From NCBI GenBank assembly GCA_018296165.2, contig JACKQL020000002.1, positions 2,108,001 through 2,172,000 on the forward strand: a DNA stretch of 64,000 nt. The letters are read 5' to 3'. Shown here piece after piece: positions 12,301 to 24,874 of the stretch. The notes under the pieces were generated by a model that was not told where the DNA came from, ran no database searches, and saw only the letters and a list, made by a program, of their open reading frames with translations. Within the stretch, counting starts at the first letter, position 1; every line of letters begins with the position of its first letter. The translations under genes were made by a program, and so were the position numbers. The DNA is from Termitomyces sp. T153 (taxonomy: Eukaryota > Basidiomycota > Agaricomycetes > Agaricales > Lyophyllaceae).

Positions 12301-15300
12301 CACTTACTAATGCTTTTGTTATTAAGCCTTGGAATCTGCACGTACTCATGAACCTTACACAACCCTGGAGGGATCATACTAGTTGCTACAGTGTAATCGC
12401 CAACTTCTCGAGCAATGACGACTAACGAGTAATCAAGTCATGCAGCCTGCAAAATATCTAAGCGACATACCACACGTATTCAACGAGCCAGAGGTTTCTG
12501 TGAAGATACAATGAGATAGAACCAAACTTCGAACGTGGTTCAACATACCAGTCACAATCTCTGTGAGCCTTTGAAGTGCTGAGAGTAACATAAGCATAGT
12601 CTCACGGATGTGTTGCGCACGAACCAGAGGAAAGATTGATATCGCTCGATATGTCTTTACTCCATCTGAGTATTGCTGCAAGATCATCAGCATTCAGAGT
12701 ATCTTCATGACCTTTCGCATCTGGTTTTAGGACTTGATTGACTTGAGCTGGCGCAATTGAAGTTTGGAGGTCAATGGAAGTCTGTATTCCTACTTCGGTA
12801 AGGAGAACAGGACGTCTAAGAGAGCGCTGGGACCGAGTATTGGGAGAAGAATTGAGATGGGCACTAATGAAGAGTCAGAGACGGGAGAGCACGTAGTCAA
12901 CCAAGGAGACTAACACTATTCCTCGTGCCCCCCATTGAGAGTGGCGAGCTATGGCTCGCCGCTGGAGCTCACTCCCTAGACCCTCAACGCTGCATCTCAC
13001 GAAATGGCTTCCTTGCTGATAGAAAGGATGCTCAGTTCCATATCCTCACCTAAAGAATCATGCGCACAAGATAAAGAGCCCAGCCCTCTTCCATAACCCA
13101 ATCGTTTTCAACAGCAAATCTATCCTTGACAATAAGATTGCGCAAGATTCTGGCCTTGAGGAATAATCCTTACCTGACAGCCACATCATACAGACGAAAG
13201 GCATCAGGACTCCTCTTCAATGATGCCAACTCGGCTTCCTAGGTTGGATGGAATCAGGAGATAAAAAAGGAATGTAAACCAAAACATAAACGTACCACTA
13301 GAGCGACCCAGGTACTTGTGTTCACAGGGCTTGGTGAAAGCCATCTGGGTACAAATCAGAACTGAAGAGTTCCAGGAACTCGTTGTAGACTTGCTTTCTG
13401 ATGTACGCTTGGTTTTCGGTTATTTGAGAAGAATACCGCTGTCGGTCACCCTCTGATAGACTTCCTCTTCGGATACAAGCAATCATGGCCAAGCTGTGAA
13501 AGAAGAGAGAATAGCGGATGTGCCTATGGCTGAAATACTTCTTACGAGATTTTTCTGGAAAGTAAGTTCAAGTATACTTACTTTGGCCGTCCATGTCGAG
13601 AAGCGAAGACAGAAAAACCAAGTTCTGCTGCTTCGTTGATATAACCAGTACAAAAATAACTAACGACCTATATTGCTAAATGAGCCCCCAAGAGATAAGA
13701 ACATGCAGAACGTCACCTTGAAAGCATTATACCTACGAATGCGTGTTAGGATATTACACAGAAACATGGTTGGACGCACCAGCTGAAGAACATAATTGAG
13801 CCGCCTGACGTAGTCCCGATCTGTTCCAAAAACCTGCTTTCATTATAGGACTCAGTATCAAACAAAGTATCAGCAGATTGAGCGATGGTATATCCGCCGA
13901 GGGCACGAATACAATTCAACACGCCTTCTCAATATCAATATCCACAAACCAATCGAGGGAGAGAACATACCAGTGGCAAGAATGGCTGGATCTCCGCCTT
14001 CGCCCCATATATTCGCGTCACTGAAGCACTGGAACATAAGAAAAGTGAGTTTATGAGTACACAATTCCGGCATTGCTTGCACCTCCTCCGCAGCTTCAAC
14101 CAATTCACTTACTAACAATGAGTTGGTCGATAACGACTAAGACAGTAAATAAAATCAAATGACTCACAATGCTGACAGACATATAAACGTGCAACTATTG
14201 CATGTACATTAGCGAGGCTGGTATATATGCTATCCACTCCTTGTGTCACTGATTTCAGTTGTCAATCACAATTACACCTACCGGTCCCCCGCTCCATTAC
14301 CATACTTGATAGCCTTTTCCAGTCTCGCTATGTTGGCACGAACGTGCACACTGTCATAACCAGATACCATTGTACAGAACAAGACCTGAGCACGGCTAGA
14401 ATCCAGTAAGTGCTCTCTAAAAAGAATGAGGCTCATTGGCGATAGTTACCATATTTCACCGCCACTCCCGTGCGTTTCAGCGATCATCAAGGCGAGCTTG
14501 CCAAGATCGACAGAAAATCGATACAATTCCCTTTTTTCAGCTACAGCTGATGCGTGAATAATGTCAGGAATAGTTAACATGAGTTCAATGACAGTAATCT
14601 CACCCCCTAGAGCCCAAAAAAAGCCAAGGGCCGTGCCTGGGGCCATGCCGCACCTGAAACAGTCGGTGACCATGACGAGAGAAAGCACGGTATAGCCATA
14701 CCGTAAAGCAAGTTGTATATTCTGTCGCACCGAGTCACTGAGATTTTGGGAAAGAGATTGTAATTCACGTACAGTCAAACCGACAATGGTAGTAAAGATA
14801 GATGATGAAGGCATCCAATACGAATTGAGGCCTTTGTACAATATTGGTGAATAGTCAAAGCTTGAGATCGAGGCGGAACAAACCAGCATCGTTTAGAAGA
14901 GTAATTGCAAGCTCTGTCCTCTTATCAGTTGCCCTTGGCATTTTCATTATCTCGTCAAATCCGACCGCAAGGATTTCGTTTTTGACCAGATCAAACATGG
15001 CATCTGCTTCCTCTTCTGAGGGCGCTGGTTTGAGGTCAACACCTAGATGTTTGAGTGCTAGAAGAATTTGAGAGAGCGCCTCCGCAAAATTGTTGCAAAA
15101 AAGATAATTCCGCGATCTCAGACGGATTGTGTTTGCTACATCTTCAGGGGACTGGGCATGTACTTTGCATTCGTCGAGGATGGAATTTGATGTAGTGTAA
15201 TCGCCTAAAGATAGTCTCAATGAGTCACTAGATTAAATCACAACAATGAACGTGCCTTTCCAAGTGAAAAGTCTAACCAATGATCTTTGATCAAAAAGGA

Positions 15301-18300
15301 TTATTATTATGACACATTAATACTCACTCGGCCAGCCTGGAAAGCAAGGCAAATGTACGAGCCGAATCGTATGCCCAGTGGTCATTTCGTAGTAACGACC
15401 TTGCATTTAGAAATGAGCGAATGGCCAACTGTCAGGTCAAAGTAATCAGACAGAAATGAACAGAGAAGAACATATATAAGGAATGAACCTCATGTGCGCC
15501 TCTCTCCCAAGCGGATTCACCAGCTTCCATTAAAATATTCAATAACTCTTCTCGCTTTGGATTGTCTTGCAATAACGGAAGGCATCTAGGACACGAACAT
15601 GAGAAACACTGTGAGACGAGTAAGAAGTTTCACGACCTCTTTGCGTGCTCCGCTACACGGTATACATCAATAGGTTTTTCAAGGAGCATCATCCGGATGA
15701 TCTGTTAACACAGCTCAATGAAGGATCTTCACATCTCACAGTTAAAAGCATACTCTAAGCGACATTTTGGATATGGTCATTTGTGGTAGAGCATCGGCTT
15801 CTGCCTGGGCGGCCTGACGATAGCGGTCATGTGTCCAGGTACACATCTCACGCGCACGTTGGACCAGCCAGCCCTCTTGTAGTGCGAGTTGCAATCCCCG
15901 CATGGAGGCGCGGGAGTTCGAAATATTCAAAAGATTTTTTGCCTTGTGAAGGTTCCATATATCATCGGTCTCATCATCACTGGAGTCCTCCCAGTCCATC
16001 ATGAGAGCAACTTCGGTTATTTTGAAACTTGTATCGAGCAACGAGATGAGTCATCTCGAAAGAAAGTAAAATGTGCTTACGTTTCCCCGAAGAAGACTGC
16101 CCAAGTAAGATATTTTCTTGCCTCCTCAGAAAGTTCCCTCATGCGAAAAGTTAGATATTTGGGGTCAGTAGGGTCCAAAGTATTCTGTTTGTAGGCATCC
16201 CCCTCGATGGCTGGCATATCATACCTACCATTAGTGTGAGTTCAAGCAAACGAAGCATACGAGGTCTTAATGTGACGTGCTTCCAAAAATTCCTGCCCCA
16301 ATCAAATAGAATCTGTTCACCTTCTCAGCGTGAGATTGATTATGCCAGAAAACATACGCACATGATGTTGTCGTTGGAGAGTGGTGAGGACACTCCTTGC
16401 AGAAAAAGCATTGCCTGAAGAGGCTTTATATACATACTGTGTCAAAGGAGCGACATCCTCTGGAATTCGGTGAAGGGTGTGTGACACGAGAGACGATATA
16501 GCGGTATAGGAAAGCGGTTCCAAGAAGATCCATGTAGGTTCAGAACGGTTTGCAAACATCATCCGAACCCTTTCGAGAGTAAGGCTAAAAGGACGATACT
16601 TGATACTCTATATCAGACTGTCTTAATAACATTTGCATGACGCACATTTGATGGCCGGATCTAATCGTCCCTAAGATCAACTAAAGAATGTCTGGTGAGA
16701 AAACATGTAGAGTTGAGTGATGGATGATAATACCATTCGACTCCTTGAGTTCATCAATGTTGAAACAAGATCCAAAGAGCTGCAAGACAATGAATTACCA
16801 ATCAATCTGTAAGTGAAGCACCCACGATTCATCTGCATCATGAAGATCATCTAGAAATAATGCGAACAGCCTAGTTTCCGCAATCACAGAGAACACGCTC
16901 TCTACGAGCGATTGAAACCGCGCTCTGAGCTCACTCGGGTTAAGATGCTCTGTCGGTACCTCTAAAAAGATGCCAAAATTTGCGAACACATCCTGCAACT
17001 CAGGTGCACCCTGATAAAGTAATGGTACACTCTGCAACTGGGGGCCTATTCTTGTCCGAAGTCGAGTGACAAAGCGTTCAAGGTCAGTGGGAAAGACCAT
17101 GAGTTGGCGTAGAACGGAGGAGAGGCAGCTAAGCTAGAGTATGCAGCATGTCACACCGCCAATCGCTACAGTTTTAAGCCAAAGCTCACCAATGCAGCAA
17201 ACGGGGCGGAATCTTCAGCCTGGAATTTAGCTTGGCCCCAAAGCCCGTGAGCTGAGGAAAAACTTTCAAGTTATTTTCGCCACGGTAAGTAAAGGAAGGG
17301 AAACATACACCGCCATTTCGCTTGGTTGGCAAGGACCAATGAGCTTTTCCCGATTCTGGAGTTAGTATTTGTTGAGATAGAAGCATGACACTGAAAATGA
17401 GAGTAATCTCTACCCAGGTGGACCAACCACTAGAATTGCTTGTGTTCTTGGCGTCTTTGTGTCTGAACGGAAAGCAAGCCTCCGAAGCGTGCTTGAACCT
17501 GACAACGGACTGACGCTCATTCTCGACGGGCTCATTGTAAGCTCTGGTGTCGCCATAAGGACATCGCCTGGAGCGATATGAGGGGAGTCGCTGCTTGTAG
17601 AAAACGCATCATTGTGATCATCGACAGAAAAGGAACCAATGCCATTGGAAGCGGCGCTTGAAGACCCGACACCTTGATAGTTGGAGAAATACTGTGAAAA
17701 ACTTCTCGATGTCTTGGCGACTTACGGATGGTTTATTGTGTGTTGCAAGAGGATAACAGAGGACGAGGTACTCACTGACGTTGCCAATGGTTTCCAGCTC
17801 TTTCTCTCTTCCAAACTGATTACGGTAAGGCCGATGACCAAGAACAAGATGGACCCACATCAACATACCATAGCGAGGGGCAAAGTGAATTCCTTGATAC
17901 GATAAGGATTCAGTATGATATGAATGTCTCCAAGTCATGGCCTCACTCACCATAAAGCGATCCTCTTTGGCAATTTCGAACTGCGTTATAAGCTACAGTG
18001 TGAAGAGATTATGAGAATGGAATTTAAAAGAACATTGAAGTCTTCCTACCTCCCCGGAGTCTGTAGCAGTCGAAGAAATAGCTAGAAGTAACCGTCTCTG
18101 GCATTCCAACAAGTCCTTCTGGAGACCATGTGCACTTTGGTAGCGTGCATCAGGACTTTTAGCGAGGAGCTGAATAGATATTAGATATATCAGTTGGTCA
18201 ATGCTGATTACATATGAAATAAACTCGGCATGCCTTTTCAATGATCATAGCCAGTACTTGTGGGACATCTCTTCGGACCTCATGTACTGGCATAGGCCGT

Positions 18301-19616
18301 TTCTGTACAATTGCGTAGAGTAATTCCAGCGGCTGGCCCTCAAACGGCATTTGGCCGCGTCCAACAAGGAGAGTCCAGAAGAGAATGCCAAGGGAATATA
18401 GGTCAGTCCTATGATCCTGCGTCATTGTTTCAATACTCCCAGTCTGCTCAGGCGCAAGGTAACACAGAGCTTCCTTGACTTTGAGCTTATCATCTTCCAG
18501 TGCACGCAGCACAAGTGATGAAGGGGAGCCATAATTCTCCAGGGAGATTGCACGATTGCCGAAGTGAATGAGCCGCACCAGACCGGAGTGTGGATTCAAG
18601 TGAAAGGCGTTGGCGCGAACTAAGCAATTGATGAGATCTCAATTATCCATTTATTTACCTGGATGTGACAAGTACCTTCTCGATGTATGATTCCAACTCT
18701 ATCAAAGCATCATATTAGCGGGACACTAAACACTTCAGAGACTGTTGGAGATAAGTACCTATGAAGATTCCCCAGGCACCGTGTCGCGTGTATAGCAAAT
18801 CTAGAGGCGTTGAATATAATAGTTACTTATGATGGGAGAGATCAACTCACTCCAAAAAAGACGCCAAATCCATGATAGGCGTTTCCTCTTCCTCCGCATT
18901 TTCTGTTCCCTCACTCATCGACATTTCGTCTTCAGTTCGGATCGAACCATCCATAGATGCGCTTGAACGAATGCGAGATGGCTCAGCCAGGAGGAGATCA
19001 TTAATTTTGTATGGCGGCAGATATCGACCGAGAAGATTGGGACCAGGGTGCACAAGAATTAAAACCACACAGTCCCCATGCTCTCGTGGAATCTTCAAGT
19101 TTTCCAACAAAGCTAAGGTGGTAGCATGTACATTGGACTTGGCTATACGTCCAAGGCTGCCAAACGTGAGCGTGTCGGAAACAAGGATCGGTGAAGGAAA
19201 GGCTTACACATGAGCCTCCTTTTCGAGACACTGAGAACCATTGGTGGCCAGTGGGGCAATCTTCGCTAAGACGTCGGAACCATCCTTGAGACTGTTCCCT
19301 TCTGCCAGCAGCGTTAAACTTCCTGTGTCATGCCAGCGGTGGGCCTGGTATGAAATTCCAGTAGGTCAATTATATATGGCAGTAAGAAGAGATTCAGAGT
19401 CCACCGATTCAAAAGTATAACCTGGAACAGAGAGGATTCCGTCTCTGAAATATAACGTTGGAAAGGTAGGTTGGCCAAGTTTTCGCCCCATGAGGTCTGT
19501 CTCAGAAACAATGAGTTTAGAGCACAATATTGACATGAGAATCCAGGCCGAGACCCAGTTCCTAATTTGTTAGACAGCATTTTGACGCGGTTCACAGGTA
19601 CACTGCATCGATTCAC
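9400..19616 (-). CDS. Chk1-type hybrid histidine kinase: pseudokinase, AAA ATPase, GAF, HisKA, HATPase, receiver
   Basis: One very large minus-strand gene with dozens of short introns. In order: an N-terminal protein-kinase-like domain (19110-18030) with HREVRANAF in place of HRDLKxxN and HFG in place of DFG; an AAA/NACHT-like ATPase with a split P-loop (VGPPG, then IGKSSLVLA) near 17430-17330 and Walker [11 protein letters not shown] near 16860-16830; a long helical region (16600-12700) including a [11 protein letters not shown] segment; a GAF domain (about 12450-11830) ending in a coiled coil; the H-box SHELRTP with its phospho-His codon at 11744-11746; the HATPase N-box [12 protein letters not shown] near 11010-10970 and [10 protein letters not shown] near 10710-10670; a degenerate receiver-like segment (10455-10010); and a C-terminal receiver with FDHHMP (Asp split from HMP by an intron), ALSAD and SKPLKK. 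It ends in TAG at 9400-9402. The plan matches fungal Chk1/Mak2/Mak3 kinases, which feed stress phosphorelays. The start is uncertain. Confidence 0.85.
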
Positions 19617-19782
19617 TCAGTACCAATACATACATAAGTACCCTGGGGATCTTTAATTGATAACGACACAATGAAGTATCATTTATCGATACGAATACAT
19701 CATGGGGGCAATATAGAAGCAGAAAACAAATTATAGAAGAGTAATTACGAGGTCACTGTAAATTGTGTAAGTAAAGACATTA

Positions 19783-21797
19783 TTAAGAGCTGAGATAAAA
19801 CGCACTGTAACTAGCCGGGTCGATATGGTCGGGAAGTTCGGGAACTGCCACTTCGAATCTCGACTGGATAGCAGCCATGACTTGCTGGTCACTCTCTGAG
19901 AACACAAAGGTAATCGCGAGACCCTTGGTGCCGAAACGGCCAGCACGACTATAATCAATTGTCAACAAATGACAAATTATAGATACGATAAACACCGGCA
20001 CCCACCCTACACGATGCAGGTAACTATCGGCGTCAGGTGGGCAGTCATAATTGATGACAATGTTGACACGCTCCACATCGATACCACGGCCAAAGATGTC
20101 CGTAGCAACAAGAATACGCTTCTCGAACGCCTTGAATGCCGTGTATCGGTTGATACTGTTCAAGAAATAGGTCACTTCAGATTTTTCAGTGCAAATGAGA
20201 TGGACACAAACCGCTCCTCCTGCTGTAGGCCCGAGTGGATGCTGATACTAGGGAAGTTGCATGACACAAGGAGTTTGTCAAGCTCAATGGCACGTGCGAC
20301 CGACTTCACAAAAATGACGACCTGAAATATAAAGATCAGTAAATGGTACGTTGCATGGGACGAATACTCACTTGATTGAATTCCAAGTTGTCAAGGAGGT
20401 CATTCAATTTCCTGTTCTTCTCTTTCTCTTCAAGCTTCACGTAATGTTGTTGGAGACCGTGAAGCGTGAGTTTAGTCTCATCGTCAACGAAGATTTCGAG
20501 AGGCTGCAAGGAAAAAAAACGTTAGTGGAATGAGTTACTGAAGACATAGAGAACAAAGACAGACGTTTGCCATGAATTTCTTGCACGTCGCCCTAATTTC
20601 CTTGGCTAATGTTGCACTGAACATCATCACTTGTTTGTGATGAGGTGTTGCTCGAAAGATTTCTTGTACATCGCGGCGCATGTCTAAGGTGGGCAGTGTC
20701 GGGATTAGATATTTGTGGCGTTGAAAAGCGGAATGAAGAAAAAGCGAGAGAAGAAAAATGTGAAAGGTTTTAAAAAAAAGAACACAGGACAATGAAACAG
20801 ATATCCTCGTTGGTCGCTTCCACAGTTCGCGTCCTCGAGTAGTGATTCTTGAGTCGCCTATCTCCCCATAACCTCAACCTCAACCTAACCCAACTCCTAC
20901 CAACTGCTATCCAGATCGCGATGGAATGCCAACGCTCATGGGCATGGTGTAGGAATGAAGACAAGCCAAGTGAAGCCAAGGGCCTCGAGGCCCGATGCAT
21001 AGGCGAATATAAAGGTGGATGATGTGGCCGAAATTTCGCAAGACTAACCAAGCTGTTCGAGCATTTTGTCGCACTCATCCAACACGAAATGTTTCACATT
21101 TTTTGCGTCCAGAACTTTGTCGCGAGCGAGAGCGTTCAATCGACCAGGGGTGGCGACCACGATATGAGGGCATTTGTTCTTGTCCCGAAGAAGCTCGGCA
21201 TCTTTTGTGACCGGTGTGCCGCCAAAAAAGGTGCTGACACGCACATCAGGCATGTACTTAGCGAAACGTGTGTATTCGTTCTTGATTTGGAAAGCCAATT
21301 CTCGGGTGTGGCAAAGGACGATGACAGAAACTTCGCCATTGACGGGTTCAAGTTGTTGAAGTGTTGCCAGAACGAAAACAGCAGTTTTTCCGTGGCCCGA
21401 CTTGGCTTGACAAAGGACATCCATTCCGAGTACAGCTTGAGGAATGCATTCTTGTTGAACTGAGAAAAAAGTATAAGCATGTTTCAAAATCTCCAACGCC
21501 GAGCTTACCCTCCGAAGGATGCTCAAAGCCCAAATCACTGATGGCTCGTCGGAGTTCAGGTTTCAACAAGAAATCCCTATGCAGCAGCCTTGAGTTGAAA
21601 TTTGAAAACACGTAGCTCATCGCAAACCTGAAACCAGTTGAATGAATGCCTGAGAAGTTCTTCTTGTCCTTGTCTTCGCCTTCGCCTGCCCCTGATGCTG
21701 CAGCGCCGTTGGCCGCAGACGGGGCTGAAGAACCGTTAGGGACAATTTCGTGCTCATCTTCGTAGTCAATAAGGTCCTCGTTGTCGTTGCCACTCAT
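19783..21797 (-). CDS. SUB2: DECD-box RNA helicase SUB2/UAP56
   Basis: ATP-dependent RNA helicase of the spliceosome and the TREX mRNA-export complex. The start at 21797 gives [15 protein letters not shown], the acidic N-terminus typical of Sub2. An intron separates this from [10 protein letters not shown] and the Q-motif region. Motif I is AKSGHGKT (21400-21380), followed by PTREL-equivalent CHTREL, TPGRL, DECD (about 21075), and SAT in [11 protein letters not shown] (20620-20600). Later come [22 protein letters not shown] (20120-20070) and [13 protein letters not shown], split by an intron near 20010-19950. The C-terminus is near [13 protein letters not shown] take the stop at 19783-19785. 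One intron (about 21045-20685) is far longer than the others. Ordinary basidiomycete Sub2 otherwise; very secure. Confidence 0.93.
20685..21045 (-). other. Unusually long intron inside SUB2
   Basis: The coding frame leaves [10 protein letters not shown] near 21045 and resumes at [10 protein letters not shown] near 20682. The roughly 360 bp between is six to seven times the usual intron length here. It contains a CAACCT/AACCTA pyrimidine-rich run at 20868-20895 and no recognisable gene. It may hold a regulatory element or small RNA, but nothing specific is visible. Confidence 0.6.
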
Positions 21798-22005
21798 TTT
21801 AGTTCAAGGAAAAATAAGAAAAGTCAGAGGAATAAAGCAGGAGGGTAAAAAGACGTATCAGGGGAGGGTTGTGGTTTGAATGGAAAAGCCCAAGTCAGAC
21901 GGCGTGACTCCTGCTCGTGCTGAAACCAAACAAACAGGAACAATCCCCGCACGGGCCAATTTTTCAAAGAAAATGCATAATAAGTACACATCTGTCCATA
22001 TTTTT

Positions 22006-24874
22006 CTATCTACTTCCTAAAGTTGCCAAAACCTGAGCAGCACGTTTCAAGAGTTCGTCCAATTCTACATTCGCAGTATCTTGCAGAAATTGACAGGACT
22101 TTACCACCAAATCATTATGAAGAGCTCTATGGTCGACCATTTCCTTCTGCATGAAAGCAATGACAAGAGCTGTCGCCCAAACCTTGGCGTCAATATCCAA
22201 ATTGTTCACTTCATCAACTGCACTTCCTATCCCTGAAATTTCCCGGAGAGAATCGAGCGAATAAGAACCGTCGAAGTGTTGCAGGCACACGAGCTCGACA
22301 ACGACAGGAGACAATGCCACAGGCTGTGCTGATTGTGCTCTTTGCGGGAGAGGTTGGTCGGTATCCAGAGTTGGTTTCGGCGAAGGCTGACGCTGTATCT
22401 CTTCTTCCTCAGGAGATAGTCGTGGTCGAAGCTCGGGACTAGATGGCAAACTACCATCGCTGCAATCACAAGAGTTTAAAGAGCTCAAGGTCGAGAATGT
22501 TTCGTGGCTCTCGACGCCTGTGTCGTTCTCGGCATCATCATCATCCCCAGTCTCATCACGGTAAGGGAATGACGAGGTCGACCAGGAACCTGGAAGTGTC
22601 CTAGCATCTATGACCGGCGGATCCCTTGCCTGGTGAAAAAATCCCAGGACCAAATCCAACATAGTTTTTAGGAAACGGAAGGAACTTCTTTTCCCGATGT
22701 GCCTTGGTGTCGCACCGGGTGTACGTTGTCTTGGACTGACCCTAGGCGTTGCTTGACGATGGGAGCATCGTCTATCGTCTCGTCCAGAGTCGATGGCAAC
22801 AAAGGATGTATATCGGCTGACAAGTTGGTACTTCTCGCCAAGACTGATGATAACAGCCTTTCGGATGTCGTCTTCTGAAGCTGGCATTAAGGTAGATGGC
22901 AGTTCTGCTCGCTTCCCTTCATGTTCCTGGATCAGCCGCCATGCTGTGAGGGTGTGTATCATAGGCAAGCCCCTCTTGGCACCGTCAAGGTGAACAATTT
23001 GAACAGGTATCGGTAAAGGCTGGAATGGATTGTCGTCATTATCGAGTCTTCCGTGTAGATAGACCGTTTTCGGAACGCTATTCTCTCGTAGCTGAATAAT
23101 GGCAGAAACAATGGTCTGAGTCCCTGAATGTACATTATCGACCCGCGTCGGTGCTTGTTGAACAAGAGGAAGTGAAGCGGAGATAGTCCTTGGCGACAAG
23201 GTCTGACCTGAGAATGTAACGCCGTGTGTCCTCGGGTGGTCATTCGGAATACCCCAGTCAATCGTGACATCTCTTAGGATGGGTGTTCTTGCGGCTCGAA
23301 ACAAACGTGCACACTTCCCAATGATGCTCTCTGCATGGGTGGTATAGAGGCAAACACCATTTCCGGCTGTGGCGATTCCCTCACAAGTCGCGGTTGAAAC
23401 TTGCTCGCCAATACCCAAAGTAAAAACACAAAGAGGGGCAATTTTGGAAGCTTGTCCCACTGCCTCTCTTACGGTCTGAACGGCATCGTCTGCATACACC
23501 TTGAGAAAGGCTGTCAAAATCATGTAAACGTGAGATCTAAAACTTCCTTACCTCACCATCCGTCAAAAGAAAGATAGTAGTCGGTATGTCTTGATTACGA
23601 GCTTGCAATACATGTTGGACAGCCTTGTGCAGCTCTGTACCGCCTCTTGCACAAATACGGTCAACATACGCACTCTGCAAATTAGTCTGCCGTTTATCGT
23701 TGATTGTTTCAAAGTCTCACCGCTTCTCTTAGAGTTATTTCATTGTATTCGAGGCCATGGGGCGACCAACTTTCTACGTTGTTGTCGAAAATGTAAACGT
23801 TGAATATAGTCCCGGAAACAGGGAGCATACGAAGCAGGAGCATTAGCGTGGCCTTCGCAGTACCAATGCGAGCCCCTGACATGCTACCACTTCGATCAAC
23901 CACAAAAAGATATTCCCGGTTATCAATCGGGCGGAAGTTCTTTGGGACCAGGCTCATTTGTAGGGCAAGGGTTGTTTGACTCCCGAAACCCTGAAGTTCT
24001 GCAAAGCATCGAGGAGAATCAAGGTCCTTCGCGCTAATAATAAGGACGAAATCGCGGTCAAGAAATGAACGCGACTTATATTTGATCAGTGTTCGGCGTC
24101 TTGATAGCCGGCCACTGGTTTGGTACCGGGTCTCGAGAATATCGTGGCTTGGGCTGGAAATTCCTCTAATACGGCCAGCCATCTGTATATCACATGTTAT
24201 TTTGATCCCTGTCTGCTCTGTCGGCCTGAGAGCCGATGTTAACTCGTCCGGCGGTGTGCCATAGCGCTGTCCCACACCACTAGAAAGCTGAAATCGGATC
24301 TCATCGGCATTATCGTCATTTGCCAGGTTCATCACATACTGGTTTATGGTTAGTCCAAAATCCATCAGTTTGTCCGAAACATACCTCCAAAAAGACCTTA
24401 ACGCTTGTATGTGCGGGTATAGAACCAACGGATATCGTGAAAACTAGAAACAATTAGGCGGCGAGAGGTGTTAGCAACCAAAGAAACTGACTATCGTCTG
24501 TTGCATAATTGACCAACCCGGTCAACCGTCTCGCATCAATAGCATTCTCGTATTCTCTCTGTGCAATTTCTTTGTCTTTGGCCACTCCTTCGACAATTCG
24601 GCCGTCTGATGTCTTCATGCCAAACGCACATACGGCAGCGCCCGCCGGAACAGGAAACATGTATTTACATCGTCCCGTGAGAGTGTCAAGAGGATTATTG
24701 TATGTTTGAAACAACGTCACCTTACAGCTAACTGGGGGGCTAATTAGTTGTCAGTCGGCCTGCACAAGAAGGGACTTCACCATCTACAATCAAGACTCTG
24801 ACGTCGACCTTCTCTAGAGGCAACCATGTTGTCAGCTGCGTTGGGGATGTATAGACAATTCCTGTTGGGTCCAT
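22006..24874 (-). CDS. VIT and von Willebrand factor A domain protein
   Basis: Cytosolic or secreted ITIH/Loki-type protein of unknown precise role in fungi. The start at 24874 gives MDPTGIVYTSP. After an intron, the VIT domain follows (KYMFPVPAGAAVCAFGMK and EGVAKDKEIAQREYENAI, 24680-24550). The vWA domain carries an intact MIDAS motif DRSGSMSG near 23905-23880, with TTIFLLTDGE after an intron near 23590-23550. A large last exon (23523-22006) continues the vWA fold, then encodes a low-complexity Ser/Pro/Asp-rich linker (about 22730-22380) and a conserved helical end (DGSYSLDSLREI ... VWATALVIAFMQKEM). That last segment resembles the C-terminal helical module of animal and fungal VIT/vWA proteins. 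No signal peptide seen at the chosen start. Confidence 0.82.

Noticed and set aside
20868..20895. CAACCT/AACCTA run resembling a telomere-like repeat
   Set aside because: Too short and irregular (not TTAGGG-type), and it lies inside an intron of SUB2.
21089..21463. 124-codon plus-strand frame
   Set aside because: Antisense to conserved SUB2 helicase motifs.
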